Source: Malaya genurostris
Taxonomy: Eukaryota > Arthropoda > Insecta > Diptera > Culicidae
NCBI RefSeq assembly: GCF_030247185.1
Contig: NC_080570.1
Location: forward strand, 128,704,650 to 128,768,649
Reading direction: 5' to 3'
DNA: 64,000 bases
Position numbers and translations under genes: made by a program
Shown: positions 35,758 to 47,820 of the stretch, piece after piece
Numbering within the stretch: the first letter of the stretch is position 1
Layout of the letters: every line of letters begins with the position of its first letter
Notes under the pieces: generated by a model
Seen by the model: only the letters and a program-made list of their open reading frames with translations
Told to the model about the DNA's origin: nothing
Database searches by the model: none

Positions 35758-36430
35758 GCCTTTCTCATATAGAAAGATTATGCAATCACTATGAAAACCG
35801 ACTTTTGAACTGAGGCCCGGAGGGCCGAGTGTCATATACCATTCGACTCAGTTCGTAGAGTACGTAAAATGTCTGTGTGTGTATGTGTGTGTATGTATGT
35901 GTATGTGTGTGTATGTGCGTATGTGTGTATGTAACGTTTTTTTTGCACTAACTTTTCTCAGAGATGGCTGAACCGATTTAGATTCAATGGCTGAACCGAC
36001 TTAGATTCAAATGAAAGGTCTTGTGGTCCCATACAAAATTCCTGAATACTATTTGGATCCGATTTCCGGTTCCGGAGTTATGGGGTAAAATGTCCAAAAA
36101 AAAATATGTGTTCTAACTTTTCTCATAGATGGCGCGACCGATTTTCACAAACTTAGGTTCAAATAAAAAGTCCTGTGGTCCCATCAGAACAAATTGGCTT
36201 AAAAATTGTATACCATTACTGAAAATGGGGAAAAACCTTAAAAAAATTTCAAAATCGACCTCAAATCTTTTCCAATTGATAGATTTTATCAGTAGACGGT
36301 CAAACAAACCGATTTCGGTTATTCTTTTAAGAATCGAAGAAAATTATTTTGAAGAATATCACAGTATTATATATGGTAGTATGATTGATATGAGAAAGGC
36401 ATCATTACACCACTAGGTGGATTAAAACAG
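35758..36430 (+). repeat. Dispersed repeat, copy C, both ends present
   Basis: This copy begins GCCTTTCTCATATAGAAAG and ends GAAAGGCATCATTACACCAC with TAGGTGGAT. It contains a (GTGTAT)n-like tract at 35873-35935 and two to three internal paragraphs (ACTTTTCTCAGAGATGGC and GATTTCCGGTTCCGGAG). It is a useful guide to the full repeat, about 670 bp. Confidence 0.75.
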
Positions 36431-39150
36431 GTTTTTTTTCACCCTAACATGGAAATGGTCACCCTAATGACAAAATAAAATAATACGGGTTTAATATTTT
36501 TCGATGGAGAACGATTCTTGCAAATATTGAGAAATTCTGAGAGATCGTATATCAGTTTCTCTTGGAATTGCTGTATAGTAATGAAAGACGTAGTCCAACG
36601 TAGTGCTTCCGGTTTGTAAAAGTCGACAGAGTTTTCATTTTCCTGCTTTCAATTGTACTGGAAAATATTATCTTCAGAAAACATATACATAATAATAATA
36701 TAAAAAATCTATAAAAAGTGTAACCAAGAGTGTAGAAGTTTTGAATACTTCTCTTATGATTTTCTACATGAAAATCAAATATCAAATGTGTAGTCCAACG
36801 TGAAGAAACAATAATTTGATTGCAATGGGTCCTTTTGATATTTTTTGTTCAAAGATTATCATTTATTTATTTTTTGTTTGTTTTATGAAGCCTGGCAGCT
36901 TCATAAAACAAAACAAAAATACAGTTTCATCCAAGTTTAAATCTTTACCCAAACTTCAACCAACTTTTTTGACACTCCAGTCCGACGCTATTTCATATCA
37001 CAAATCGTCAAAACGAAATCGCAAATGTGCTTCGACCTTGTAGATAACAACACTTCATTAGATTGTCACGCTGGGAAGCGATAGCGAATCTACTCGACGT
37101 AATCTCGTTATATACCTGATCACCCAATCATGGGCGAAAAAAAGGTCCACAGTAAACAAAACAAAGCTTCATTGCACCGATAGCAGTTTACTGACTGAAA
37201 AAAGTGCGAACTGAATACACAAACATGGCCTGCTACAGGTACCGATGAATCTGTCGATTGGATTTTTCTTTTCACCCTGCGTTGACTTCCCTGTTTGTCT
37301 CTGTCTCTGCCTGCTACCAGTGAGGCTTAAAACAGATCAGTAGGCTGTTTACCATTTATCCCTCGGTGGATTGACGAGACAACAAAAAAAGGAGAGACAC
37401 CGAAGCACCAAAGTGCAGCCAGTCGTTCGGTTCCAGGTATGTACAACTGCTCAGTCGAAAAGCTCGGCTTCGGTTGGAATCAATCGCAAGGTGGAAAAGA
37501 TTACAGGTGTGTATCCCGATTTTCTGGTAATGATGCAGTGACCTTTTTCCCCTACCTTGACGTGCTGCCGGGTGCCAACACAGAAGGAATCACCACTTCG
37601 CAGCTTTATTCAGGTAGGTAAAAGGCTTTGCACTGCAATGAAAACAGCTAACGACGAACGAACAAACAGTATAGAAGTGTCAGTGAATCGTTCGGGTATT
37701 TATGGTTTTATGGTTTCCCTTCGTTTTTTTTTCTGTGTGTGCTAATCCACCCGCTAACGGGTTTTTGGATTCCGCTGCAGGCGACCCGGTCGGTGATGGT
37801 TGTTCTGGAAGTTTTTTTCTCTATTGAAAGTCAAAGGTAACTAACCTAAGTTGTTTAACTATTCGTCAACAAACAACTAAATTCAAAAGAACTGAAAAAG
37901 AAACATTGTTTCTAGGTTTGTTTATTGTTCATCTCATATGTTGAAAATTCCCACTCTTGAAAAAACGGGGCAGAGAGAATCATTTCTCGTAGAAATACCA
38001 AATTGTTCTAAATTTATTCACCTGTACTTTTCTATATAATATACCCTCTGATTGAACTCAGAATGGACGAGTTTCGCGTCAAATCATATTCGTAGTTGGT
38101 AACGTTTTTTTCAGATTTCAATGAAACTTTCTGGATATGATGACTTTGTCACAGAAAGCCACTTTGTTTTTCCAAAATAGATCTAGACTGTCTTTTGAAA
38201 AGGGTAAAACTTTTTTAAACATTTTTTTTTTTCAAATAGTTATTGTCGAAAAATAACAATTACTACGAAGTGTAGTACCAGTGATTTTTTACAAAATTAG
38301 CTAAATTTTTAGGTAAAAATCCCGACAAAAATCAAGTCCCACACTGAAAAAAGTTGACTTTAAAAATCGATTTACACAAAAAAAAACTACAAGGATCAGC
38401 CCCATGGGGTTGTTCGAGCCATTGATGTGGAACAAGGCAACCAAAATTTCTAATAATCTACAATCAAACAGTTCTATCAATCGTCACACTTTTGAATTCG
38501 CAAATGCACAAGAGTCTGCTTAGATTGAACTTTATTAGGAACCAAAACAGAACACGCGAACCCAGAATATAGACTTTATTTTTCGTGATTTGTATTTGTT
38601 TTCTAGCCGACGAAATTACACCAATAGCCCAAATGTATGCAATTATATGTTTGTACACGATACGGATATCGATATTTAAACTTGCGATACGGATATCGAT
38701 ATTTAAGCTTCTCTTCGCCATACTTGTGTTCAAGTTTGGTATGCAAGCAGTTATTTTTATAGCGTTTCTCTACCATTACAACCATTCTGTGATTTCGGTT
38801 GAAGCGATAAACTTTTTTCTTATTATCAATCGAGTTCATTTCATATAAATTTATATCGTAATTTGCGATTCAATCCTTTTCTCCGAGTTCCTCGCGCTAG
38901 AACCAACTACGATTTCAATGAACCAGTCTCCAGTATGTGTCGCTTATTCAACAGTTGTTCTAACGAGTTCGATCTTCATCTACCTCGAAATACTGTCAAA
39001 AACCTATTTATTGGGTTCTTTTCCAGCTAACTTTATTAGTTTTACTATTCGAATACCGTTTAAACATACATGGCTAACGTTAGCGTTGAAGTTTTTGATT
39101 AGGTTAGTAATAGCACAAGATAAGATAAGATGATTGTCACCTGTCAGATT
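36431..39150. other. No supported gene; possible untranslated exon near 37338-37436
   Basis: Most of this stretch is AT-rich. Between 37050 and 37830 composition is more balanced. A donor-like CCAGGTATGT at 37434 and another CAGGTAGGTAAA at 37613, plus an initiator-like ATCAGTAG at 37338, would allow a short plus-strand untranslated exon. This is weak evidence. No protein-coding frame was recognised. Confidence 0.3.
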
Positions 39151-39229
39151 AGGATTTGTATGGAACCGTTAATATTTTATTTTCATTCAACCCCCATTCC
39201 GTCTCTCCATCATCTTCATTTGAAACTAA

Positions 39230-39715
39230 CTAGATTCGCTCGCCTAAATTAACCTGGTCGTTATTTCCTCTTTTTTCTGTCTTCCACCATCCATTTTGAT
39301 CACTAATTAGATCTACAGGTCGATTCTAACCTCGTCGTTTTTTTTCTATCTTCCACCATCTTTTTGATAACTAATTAGATCTAAATGCTGGTTTCAACCC
39401 CGTTGTTCGTTTTCGCTCGTTTAGCACCCCCTCCACCAACCCTTGATTTCAATTTATCCAACCACTTTTCTCCTCTCTCTCACCTTCTAAGTAAGAGTAC
39501 TAATACTGCTATACTTGGTGTCATGAACTAGCTATAAAGTTATAAATTTAGTTTTAATTGTAGTGTTAGGCCTAAATGTATCTGTTGGATCATTGTAATC
39601 TGTTGATACAAATGATGAGGAGGTTTTATGCCTGTTGGAGAGAGAGATATTGATAAATTTCATCTCCACCGGGCTTTTCCCTGCTCCAAATAAATAAATA
39701 AATAAATAAATAAAT
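39230..39715. other. Possible LINE 3' end with (AAAT)n tail
   Basis: Partial direct repeats around TCTTCCACCATCTTTTTGAT occur at 39280 and 39350, and the block ends at CTGCTCCAAATAAATAAATA, a short AAAT array at 39688-39714. Such tails are common at the 3' ends of insect non-LTR retrotransposons. No reverse transcriptase is present upstream. A plain microsatellite is the alternative. Confidence 0.35.
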
Positions 39716-39909
39716 TGGAAAATAATCTTATGCACTCCAAATTTACCCTGGGGTAGTTGTCAATTTCTCAGGCGAAACGACATAACATGGAATTTCATCC
39801 GAGCTTGCATGACACAAGATTAGAGCATATCAATTAAAGCTTCAAACCGTTTTATGGCACTTTTTGTCTTGCTGTCTAGCAACAACCTACCTCTAGCAAG
39901 CTACGTGTA

Positions 39910-39990
39910 GGACTGAAACGTTAGCTATAATTTTGCTTCTATTTATAGCTTCGCGTGCTGCCAACAGCTTCGCTTTTGCATCGATTGACC
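39910..39990 (-). promoter_or_regulatory. Orphan core promoter: TATA box plus initiator
   Basis: On the minus strand CTATAAATAG (box at 39940-39947) is followed, with the first T 33 bases upstream of +1, by TTTCAGTCC (A at 39914), matching the arthropod initiator TCAGTY. Further upstream GATTGGTCAAT (39983-39993) is an inverted CCAAT-like box. The arrangement is textbook, yet downstream to 39716 I see no open frame. It may drive a non-coding RNA or be the promoter of a decayed retroelement. Confidence 0.5.
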
Positions 39991-40362
39991 AATCAGAACG
40001 CTGCTTTCCTTTCGATATATTGCTTACTCCTTCAAAACCGTCGACTATGGCAGGGAAATCCGGTATGCCGGAGATTTTTTGCAGACAAAATAGGACAGTG
40101 CTAGCTATTAATCAACATTTCAATGATACACAATTAAAAATACATGGCTATGAACATTCAAATCATTACGTAGAAATATTTCCAATTAAATTGTGACATA
40201 ATATTAATAATTGATACGAAATTGACTGAGCTGTAATTGTTCAAAACCTGACCACATTTTTACGTGTGTTTTTCTTGAGTTTCTAATTTGCACCCGTATA
40301 TAGAAAACAAAAATGTGTTCCACATTAAAAACCTTTTCATATATGTAGCAAGATGGGCACCT

Positions 40363-40790
40363 TTAAAGGAGAAAAGTTTTCTTGACCGGCTGCTCGCCCA
40401 CCAATGGAAATCGTTCTTCAACGTCAACTTCTCTTTCTGAGTAGCCTAGATAGCCGATTCTGAACTGGCGAAGAATTACACCACGGTCCACCTGTCCCGA
40501 TGGTATAAGTCCAGCAAACAGGTAAGCCGTGTGGAATCCGGCGGAATTATTTTCTACCAAGAATTGATCCACCGGTTTCCTGTTCCATGTCGTAAAAGGC
40601 CACTAAAACGAGGGCTCGTAAGTCAAGGTGTATTTCCGTGCCGATGACTGAATGACTGCAGGAGCCTAACAATTGTAGTCGTAAACGGAACATTTGTGGG
40701 CTTTGTCCTTGCGGAGCTGAAAACTCCGTGTCACAGTTCGACTGACTGATTTTCGGCATATTCACCGTATAACCGGTCTTCGCTGAGCGA
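40363..40790 (-). other. Unrecognised coding-like segment, possibly a decayed gene
   Basis: The composition is GC-richer than the surroundings, and two overlapping minus-strand frames of about 70 codons (40547-40765 and 40363-40572) together cover the block. The first includes RLRLQLLGSCSHSVIGTE and the second FHTAYLFAGLIPSGQVDRG then RIGYLGYSEREVDVEERF. Both start at non-ATG codons as open frames. I do not recognise the protein. A frameshifted pseudogene or chance are both possible. Confidence 0.25.
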
Positions 40791-40799
40791 TAACTTCAA

Positions 40800-41486
40800 A
40801 TTCTTCATATTATATGAATTCCAGTGGAGCTAAATCCTTCAACATAAAATTCTTTTCTTTTTATTTGATCTCATACAGTCCTTAGCGAAGTGTGATATCC
40901 TACATAATCTTTCTTATCTCTCTTGAACACTGACGATTCCGGATCGTTTATTGGATCTGAAAAGCAAATAGCTTTTGGTAAGTATCAAATGAGAGTTTCA
41001 AATGCAGAATGATGTAACTGTTGTCTCGTATAATGTCCATAGGTCTCCATAGGATAAATGATGCAGTTGGGATTTCACTTGCCGTTGAAAATTCGTATGC
41101 TGGAAATTGTTAGTCATCAACTATCTCGGACGAGTTTATTTTTTGTACATCATAGCATCTGATATGTAACTATCTCGCATCGACGCAACTATGTATCCGG
41201 GTTCGGTTCTCCATACATGATTAAATCTGTGTATGGCGAACTAAAATTGAAGGATAATCTATCTTTTCTCATCCAATGTGGTAAGGGGCTATAGTCAGAG
41301 GGGTTCATCGTTCATCCTGGAGTGAATAAATTTTTCCTATATTGATCCTAAAAGGGCTTTAGCAGATTGTTGGGCATCCCTTATGGGGTGCCGAATTTAC
41401 ATTGCTCATACATATTGCGAATCGCTTTTTGTAAAATCTCTAAATCCTCTCGGGGGTTGAAGGTTTTATTAAATGTGCATTTTGGC
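40800..41486. other. No recognisable feature
   Basis: No transposon ends, open frames of note or repeats shared with the rest of the window were seen. Confidence 0.35.
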
Positions 41487-42155
41487 CAGTGGCGTCTCGG
41501 GGTCCCAATGTGGACCTCGTGCACTGCACATTCAATTTATCAAATAATGAGAGACTTTGTCCACAGCACAATACGCAAAAAATCACCCTGAGCTGCTAGC
41601 GCATTGCCGTTGGCAGTACGTGACATTCTAAACTCGAGCTCTTTGCCTTGTTAACCGAAATTGTGTATTTTTACACACATCTCATATACATCTAACTCAC
41701 AATTTCAAGTATTTCTTGTCGCTGTGTTAGTGTATTTTCCGTGCACATGAGTTGCAGTACAGATTCAACGAATTACAGAGTTCAGCTCTGAGATTTGTTG
41801 TTTGGCTCTGTGAGAACTTGTATGAATACCGTTAGGAGAGGATTCATTGTCTCATGCTTATGGCAGTAGAAAATAAATTGCTGTCTCACTTAAAACGTCA
41901 AAGCGTTTTTTTGATAAAGTTATTGACAGATTTTCTAGATGTGCAGTGCGCCGAATTCTTCTATTGTATCGATGATGCGTAATAAGTTTAATAAAAAATC
42001 CTATTCAAAAGTATATGATTACTTCATTGTATTGTAAAACACAAGCGAATATCCATTCCTCAATCGTTAGTCTTCGTTTGCAACGAAATGTTACAACTGA
42101 TTTCATACTACATAAGCAGTGCATAAGGCGTAAATTTCGTCACGAGACGTCACTG
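41487..42155. mobile_element. hAT-like element, longer relative of the MITE at 14675
   Basis: The left end CAGTGGCGTCTCGGGG and the right end CGTCACGAGACGTCACTG are inverted. ATTTTGGC (41479-41486) and ATTTTGAC (42156-42163) match at 7 of 8. The shared subterminal text CTCGTGCACTGCACATTC identifies the family. The extra interior sequence has no transposase. Confidence 0.85.
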
Positions 42156-42797
42156 ATTTTGACACCTGCAGATCGTTTAGCATACTTTCGTGGATGCAGA
42201 ACGATTTATTTCTTTTTGTTTTGTGCTGTTTTCTCCCCTCACCCACTTCACATTTCCCTTCCATGTTCCTTTTATCCTTTCCTTCCCACCAGAAACATGA
42301 TGAGAAGCCACGGCAAGGCACAAATCTCCAAATAACTAGGAAAACGTGCCACTTGAGCCAATCAGTTGTGGTTATTGAGTCCTGAAAATTTTCTTTTTGT
42401 CTGAAAAAATTTTACTGCTAGATTCAGCCAGAAAGTTTTTCATCAGCTTCAGATACAGCAACACAGATTTGAAAAAAAAGGTATTGCGGAAGTACAAATT
42501 TGCGACAAATACAACTCAGAGACTGAACTCGAACATTCAAACTATCTCTTTAACGTGTTCATTTGTCCCATTTTCCAAATTTTGATTTTGAATAGAGTTC
42601 ATGTTTGGCATGTACCGGTTGTTTGTTAACATTTCCAATATCACATATTCAAATTAGAACTAATACGTAAACACGTAAACCGTTAGCTGTCAAATGATGT
42701 GCCTAAATGTTGCTCTCAAAAAAGTCTAATTTCACTGTGTATGTGTAGTCAAGTAATAGGTCGAAACAATTATTTTGAAAGATAGTGCAGCTGTGGC

Positions 42798-43177
42798 CAG
42801 GGATGCCAGGTTCAAAGATTAATCTGTGTTTCACAGATTTTCAATTTTCTGCACAGATTTTAAAAATGGTACAGATTTTCACAGATTTCTGAAAATAATC
42901 ACAGATTTCCACAGATTCTGGAATCAATCATAGATTTTCAGATTTTTGAAATCGAGCACAGTTTAGCACCAAAAAGTACAGAGCGGTTGAGGAAAAAAGG
43001 TACAGAGCGTGTTGGTAGTGAGACCTTTTTTTTTTGCTCACCAAAATGATTTCGATCACCTCTTTTTTTGCTTACCAAATTGATTTCGATCTGCTGGTAC
43101 GGGAAACAGGCAAAGATTTTTACAGACAGGTTTTTGGCTTGATCACAGATTTTTGAAAAAATGACCTGGCATCCCTG
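42798..43177. mobile_element. hAT-like MITE with CAGGGATGCCAGG ends, copy 2
   Basis: The inverted ends CAGGGATGCCAGGTTC and GACCTGGCATCCCTG enclose ACAGATTTT-rich sequence nearly identical in style to 17142-17427. The possible duplications GCTGTGGC and GTTGGGGC match at 6 of 8. It is 94 bp longer than copy 1. Confidence 0.8.
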
Positions 43178-43446
43178 GTTGGGGCAAGTGTGCGTTGATT
43201 AGTGAACAGTACTAAAAGTTGCTGATTTGAGAATCTAAAAAGTGTTCAACCGACGAAAACTGCGAATTTACTGTTTAAGATTGAAGAATGTCAACCGATC
43301 AAAGCGCCATCTGCATATAATTGTCGGTGTTATTAGATTTATATTATCAGATTTATAAGGAATGTGTGAAAATTTACAAGTGAATCGTGTGATTCAAGCT
43401 GAAAATCTAAAATTGCTCTGCATGCGTGAGTGTTTATATTATTTAA

Positions 43447-43557
43447 CCTTTCTCATATAGAAAGGCTATGCAATAACTGTGAAAATCGACTTTTTAACCG
43501 AGGCCCGGAAGGCCGAATGTCATATACCATTCGACTCAGCTCGACGAACTGAGCAAA

Positions 43558-43620
<63 letters not shown>

Positions 43621-44290
43621 CAAAAATATGCACTCACTTTTCTCAGAGATGGCTAAACCCACTTTCACAAACAAAGATTCAAATGAAAGGTCTTATAGTC
43701 CCATAGCCTGCTATTGAATTTCATTGAGATCCGACTTCCGGTTCCGGAGATACGGGATGATATGTACCAAAAAAATGAAAAAAATATGCACTCACGTTTT
43801 TCAGAGATGACTGAACCGATTTTCACAAACTAACATTCAAATAAAAGGTATTATGGTTCCATAGCTTGCTATTGAATTTCATTTGAATGTGACTTCCGGC
43901 TCCGGAGTTATATGGTAATATGTGAAAATTTGAGAAAAGTTTACACTCAATTATCTCTGGAACAACTCAACCGATTTTCGCAAACAAAAATTCAAATGAA
44001 AGATCTTATAATATCCTAAAAATTTGTAGAACATTTTATCTAGATCCGACTTCCGGTTCCGGATCTAAAGCGTGATAAGTGGAAAATTACCAATTTTATT
44101 AGTGTTTTTCCACGAACGATGGTTAATAACAGGTACAAATCCATGAAACTGTCTGATAAATCCTTCTAAACTTTGGTTCCGCAGTTACAGGGCGATGAGT
44201 GTTAAAGTTTTCAAATCCCCATATATACAACACCGAAAGAAGAAGAAAACATAAAACGAACAAGGCGTGCTTTGTTCTATTTCGTACACG
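43447..44290 (+). repeat. Dispersed repeat, copy D
   Basis: It begins CCTTTCTCATATAGAAAGG, continues with GGCCCGGAAGGCCGAATGTC, then a CT/GT microsatellite and at least four paragraphs with TTCTCAGAGATGGC and GACTTCCGGTTCCGGA. It ends at TGCTTTGTTCTATTTCGTAC, as copy A does at about 5895-5923. It is non-coding. Confidence 0.75.
43558..43618. repeat. (CT)n(GT)n microsatellite
   Basis: About 23 bp of CT repeats followed by about 37 bp of GT repeats, at the position where copies A and C have shorter GT-rich tracts. Open frames across it are meaningless. Confidence 0.95.
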
Positions 44291-44305
44291 TTGTGTAGTG
44301 ATGTC

Positions 44306-44351
<46 letters not shown>

Positions 44352-44384
44352 TTAATAATAATAATAATAATAATAATGATAATA

Positions 44385-44477
<93 letters not shown>
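44306..44477. repeat. (AAT)n microsatellite, about 170 bp
   Basis: A nearly pure AAT array, with isolated interruptions near 44352, 44378 and 44388. The poly-Asn and poly-Ile frames across it are artefacts. Confidence 0.98.
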
Positions 44478-45119
44478 GTTGCTTGCAGAAACAGAATACT
44501 GATGAGATCTCCTTTACTACTTAATAAAAATCGAACTAGACTAAACTGGTTATCGATTATTCGGGGAACGTTTGATCAATGGATCTATTATTACTTGGGT
44601 TAAACGCTAAGCTTAAGACGCGTGCGAGAAGTTTATATCCGTGCAGATATTTTTTGCGGCCGTGATTAACTATGGACGTATGTAAATATAGTTTCGAATG
44701 CGAGGAGGATTTATTTGGTATCTTATTATTTTGGTTCGGGCGGTCTCTAATGCTGATGCTACAATAATAGCATCGTGATATAATTTAGGACAGTTTGCTT
44801 TTTATCGAATGATAGGGATTCTATTTAGGAATTGTGAAACTAAACTTTTTTTGAGCTCTTACAGTGTAATGTATTTTCAGTTAAATCGGAGTTCATCATT
44901 GCAATGAGAGTAGACTGACTATTTTTGTTAAGCTAAAAATAAAAATCCACTGGTAGTATTGAATATATCCGTAACAACTGGATGTGGGTAGGTTCAATTT
45001 GTCAGCCTTACTCAAAATATACACTGGAAAATATTTTCCTGCCATGAAAGCCATGTAGAATGAAAAATAAATACCCGCCCTAGAAAGAAAGAAAAAAAAA
45101 ACACAACGGCTTCACCTAC
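44478..45119. other. Probable intron sequence, minus strand
   Basis: This follows the splice donor of the exon at 45120-45440 and so should be the start of that gene's first coding intron. The donor reads GAG then GTAGGTGAAG on the minus strand. No further exon was recognised downstream in the window. Confidence 0.5.
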
Positions 45120-45440
45120 CTCATCGTTCTCCCCGCCGCCCGGTGTTTCTAGGTCATGTTCCTTGCTGCTGGCCAGTAGATTGGCAGCCGAAGCCGGCGA
45201 GTTGGCCTCGAACAGTGCCGATGGATCACCACCGGCATCGCGATATTTCTCCACATCGCCCAGCAATCGCTCCAGATATTCCACATACAGCGTCTCCTGC
45301 TCCAGCTCCTTGCTGAGCTCGGCAATTTTCTGCTTGTGCCGAGCCAAACTGGCACGGACGTCCTGTTCCCAGGCGTCCGAGAGTGAACTTTGCGGAAACC
45401 GTTGAACCCACATTCTCTGGAAATCACTGAACACACTCAT
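45120..45440 (-). CDS. First coding exon of a BCR/ABR-like RhoGAP (RhoGAP1A-type)
   Basis: The exon encodes 107 residues from ATG at 45440 (context AACCATGA, acceptable for insects) to GENDE, where GAG/GTAGGT gives a consensus donor in phase 0. The N-terminus, MSVFSDFQRMWVQRFPQSS, followed by AWEQDVRASL and a heptad-rich helix (about residues 30-66, with KQKIAELSKELEQETLYVEY), resembles the BCR oligomerisation domain: a short FxxxWxxxFP segment, then a coiled coil that forms oligomers. BCR/ABR proteins regulate Rho-family GTPases through later GEF and GAP domains, which are not in this window. The tail from 67 is Ser/Ala/Gly-rich linker. The open frame continues past the donor into low-complexity intron (VFFFSFFL), which supports splicing at 45120. 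The family assignment is by eye and could be another coiled-coil signalling protein. Confidence 0.65.
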
Positions 45441-46810
45441 GGTTTATTTTCACCGTTTTTTTTTATTTATGATATATTTTTTTTCTTCAATTCACTTATC
45501 CTTCACTGTAACTACCGCGAACCCTGTGTGGACCAAGCAGACTCGTTTCGATTATTAAATCATACTTTTTAGATTGTAAACAAATCGTTTCCCCACAGTG
45601 GAATCAATCAACAATGAGCCGGCACACCGAAACCGGACAGACACGCACTCAGAACGCACATCAGACGAAACTATTCCGCGAAGCAAAACTGAAAACACGC
45701 AAACACAAGCATTTAGGAGGTGGGTATTTCTGGATAGGATAGGCCTGGCCTGGCCTGACTGACTAGCTGCTTTCGCGTTTCAAATTCCTGGAACGGCAAT
45801 TTCATACACGTTTCATTTCTGTCTCGCGATTTCTGCCCCAGAGCCCCAGTTGAAATATGCAAATTCACGCTCGGTGCCTCCGCGAGCCGGTCCGGTCTGG
45901 TCGACAAAAAATGAAATCAGAAATCGTTTCACAACTGGTCACTGGTCAACCACAAGGCTGGAATCGATACCACTTTGGAAGCACTGTTCTACTGGCGGCA
46001 CCATCATTCTTCCGATATCCTCCTGCAAGTGTGAAATTTTATCACAGTACTAAGCACACCTCGGTTTCGAGACCACGGCCAACACACGATGGTTGATGTT
46101 TGCTTCGAGAGCACTTCAAATGAGCAACTTCTTTTTTATTTTCCCTCTGTACTCTGTTAGTTAAGTCGTCGTTGTTCGTTTCTCGAGTTCTCCGCGTGTA
46201 GTAGATGAAATGCATTCACTACTACTCTCTTTTGCACTTTGGTTCCCTTCGGCGGAGTCGGCCTTCTCGACTCTCCATACGCCCTCGATATTTATGCGCA
46301 CTCTGTCAGCATATACCTCTAAACCAGCGAGCCGAGAGATTCACCAACCACTCCTTTGCTGGTGCTCCGGTTTCGGTTTCCGATCTGTGGAGTAAAAAGA
46401 AAAGGATAGCACTTTAAAATCTAAGCTAAGCTTGGTCGCGTGCACTCAATATTTATATGAACACACACACAGAGGAGAGTGTACGGTGTTCTTCCCGGAG
46501 GCCAATTTGCCAGACATACGGAATCGATTTTCCGACCTCCTCCGTGGCTGCAGCTCTGGCACTGTGCTGCTCGTGTGTCGTCTTCTCCACACTGCACACA
46601 TTACACTGTGCCGATGCGCTTCGCTTCCAAACCCGTCCCGATCCGTCCCGCAAAACGGTGAGTTGCATACTGTGGCAGTGGGCCCAGGGCCAACCCGAGT
46701 AGAAGATGAGAACAGATTTTGGTCAGCATAAATATTGTCTTATGATTCGTAAACAATGAAACGATGACATGCAAATGTAAGTTCGATCGTTCCTACGTTC
46801 TCGATTTTCA
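45441..46810 (-). other. 5' flank of the BCR-like exon, likely 5' UTR/promoter region
   Basis: The block 45560-46740 is GC-richer and free of repeats, as expected for the leader and promoter of the gene read leftward. I cannot place the transcription start. The many short open frames at 46200-46730 lie on both strands and have no recognisable domain. An intron in the 5' UTR is possible. Confidence 0.4.
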
Positions 46811-46813
46811 GGT

Positions 46814-47216
46814 AGGTACAATACAAAAGATAAAACGACAGAAACCATTTTCAAGTTATTATTAACTATCATTATCATTAGAATATTTCTGTATAAAATG
46901 TTCAAAACGACGTATGTAACATTGAGAGATTCTCTTTGTTTACTTTCTCTTTCGATTATTGCGAAATATTCCTGCTTTTTTCGGTAATTTCTCCAGAGCA
47001 AATTAAAAGATGATAGCTTTAGTTATTATTATCGGTAAATGATTGGAGAGGAGGATTGCTAAGTGCCGTAATAATCAAAAGAGAAAGTAAACAAAGAGAA
47101 TCTCTCATTGTTACATACGTCGTTTTGAACATTTTATACAGAAATATTCTAATGATAATGATAGTTAATAATAACTTGAAAATGGTTTCTGTCGTTTTAT
47201 CTTTTGTATTGTACCT
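46814..47216. mobile_element. Hairpin MITE, ~150-bp nearly perfect inverted arms
   Basis: Left arm about 46814-46965 and right arm about 47064-47216 are inverted copies with almost no differences (GTACAATACAAAAGATAAAA at the outer edge, GTTTACTTTCTCTTT at the inner). The loop is about 100 bp. The inner AGAGAAAGTAAACAAAGAG core links it to the MITEs at 7065 and 57389. No coding sequence. Confidence 0.85.
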
Positions 47217-47820
47217 TATACAATAAGGATGAAAGGTCTTTACTTCAACAACAGCATCAAAAACGTGATTTGTATGCCGTATGAAATAACATTCCAATAT
47301 GAAATAAGTGTGTATTTGTGATGTTTGGTGCAGAAATTGGCCATCGGTCAAACATCATTATAAATTTTGAGTCATTTAACATATGAAGGTAAAAAAACTT
47401 GCCTAACTCGGAACCATGTTAACTAAATAACAATAAAGAATACTCAAAATGAAGGTCATTTATTGCACTTCAAAGGAAAAATAGCGAAAAAGATATTCCG
47501 CATTCGTTTTGATGAAATCTGCAAGGTATTCTAGATTGTATCAGTTATAAATTTAGAACGAAAAAGCTAGTTTAGGCAGGCTCATATAAGCATGATCCGA
47601 AGAAATAAATGAATTCTAGTCAGTGTTGGTGATTGCCGAAAATTTGACAGAAGCTGCTATATTGCTATCTATTTTGTATGCAACATTTTCAATCCGGTAG
47701 AAGATGCTACAATAACTCGAGTCTCTCAATGCATGAACCGCGAGAGAATTTTTCTACATTTCTTCGCTCCACTTCATACTCTGAGTATTTCACGGCCCCT
47801 AAAAAATGACAGTCTGATAA

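Noticed and set aside
43453..43706. Frames rich in Thr-His or Cys-Val across 43558-43618
   Set aside because: They translate the CT/GT microsatellite inside a dispersed repeat.
44199..44603. Open frame with a long Ile or Asn run
   Set aside because: It is the translation of the (AAT)n microsatellite; not a gene.
46205..46731. Cluster of overlapping frames upstream of the BCR-like exon
   Set aside because: They occur on both strands with no domains; high GC lowers stop frequency here. More likely leader or promoter DNA.
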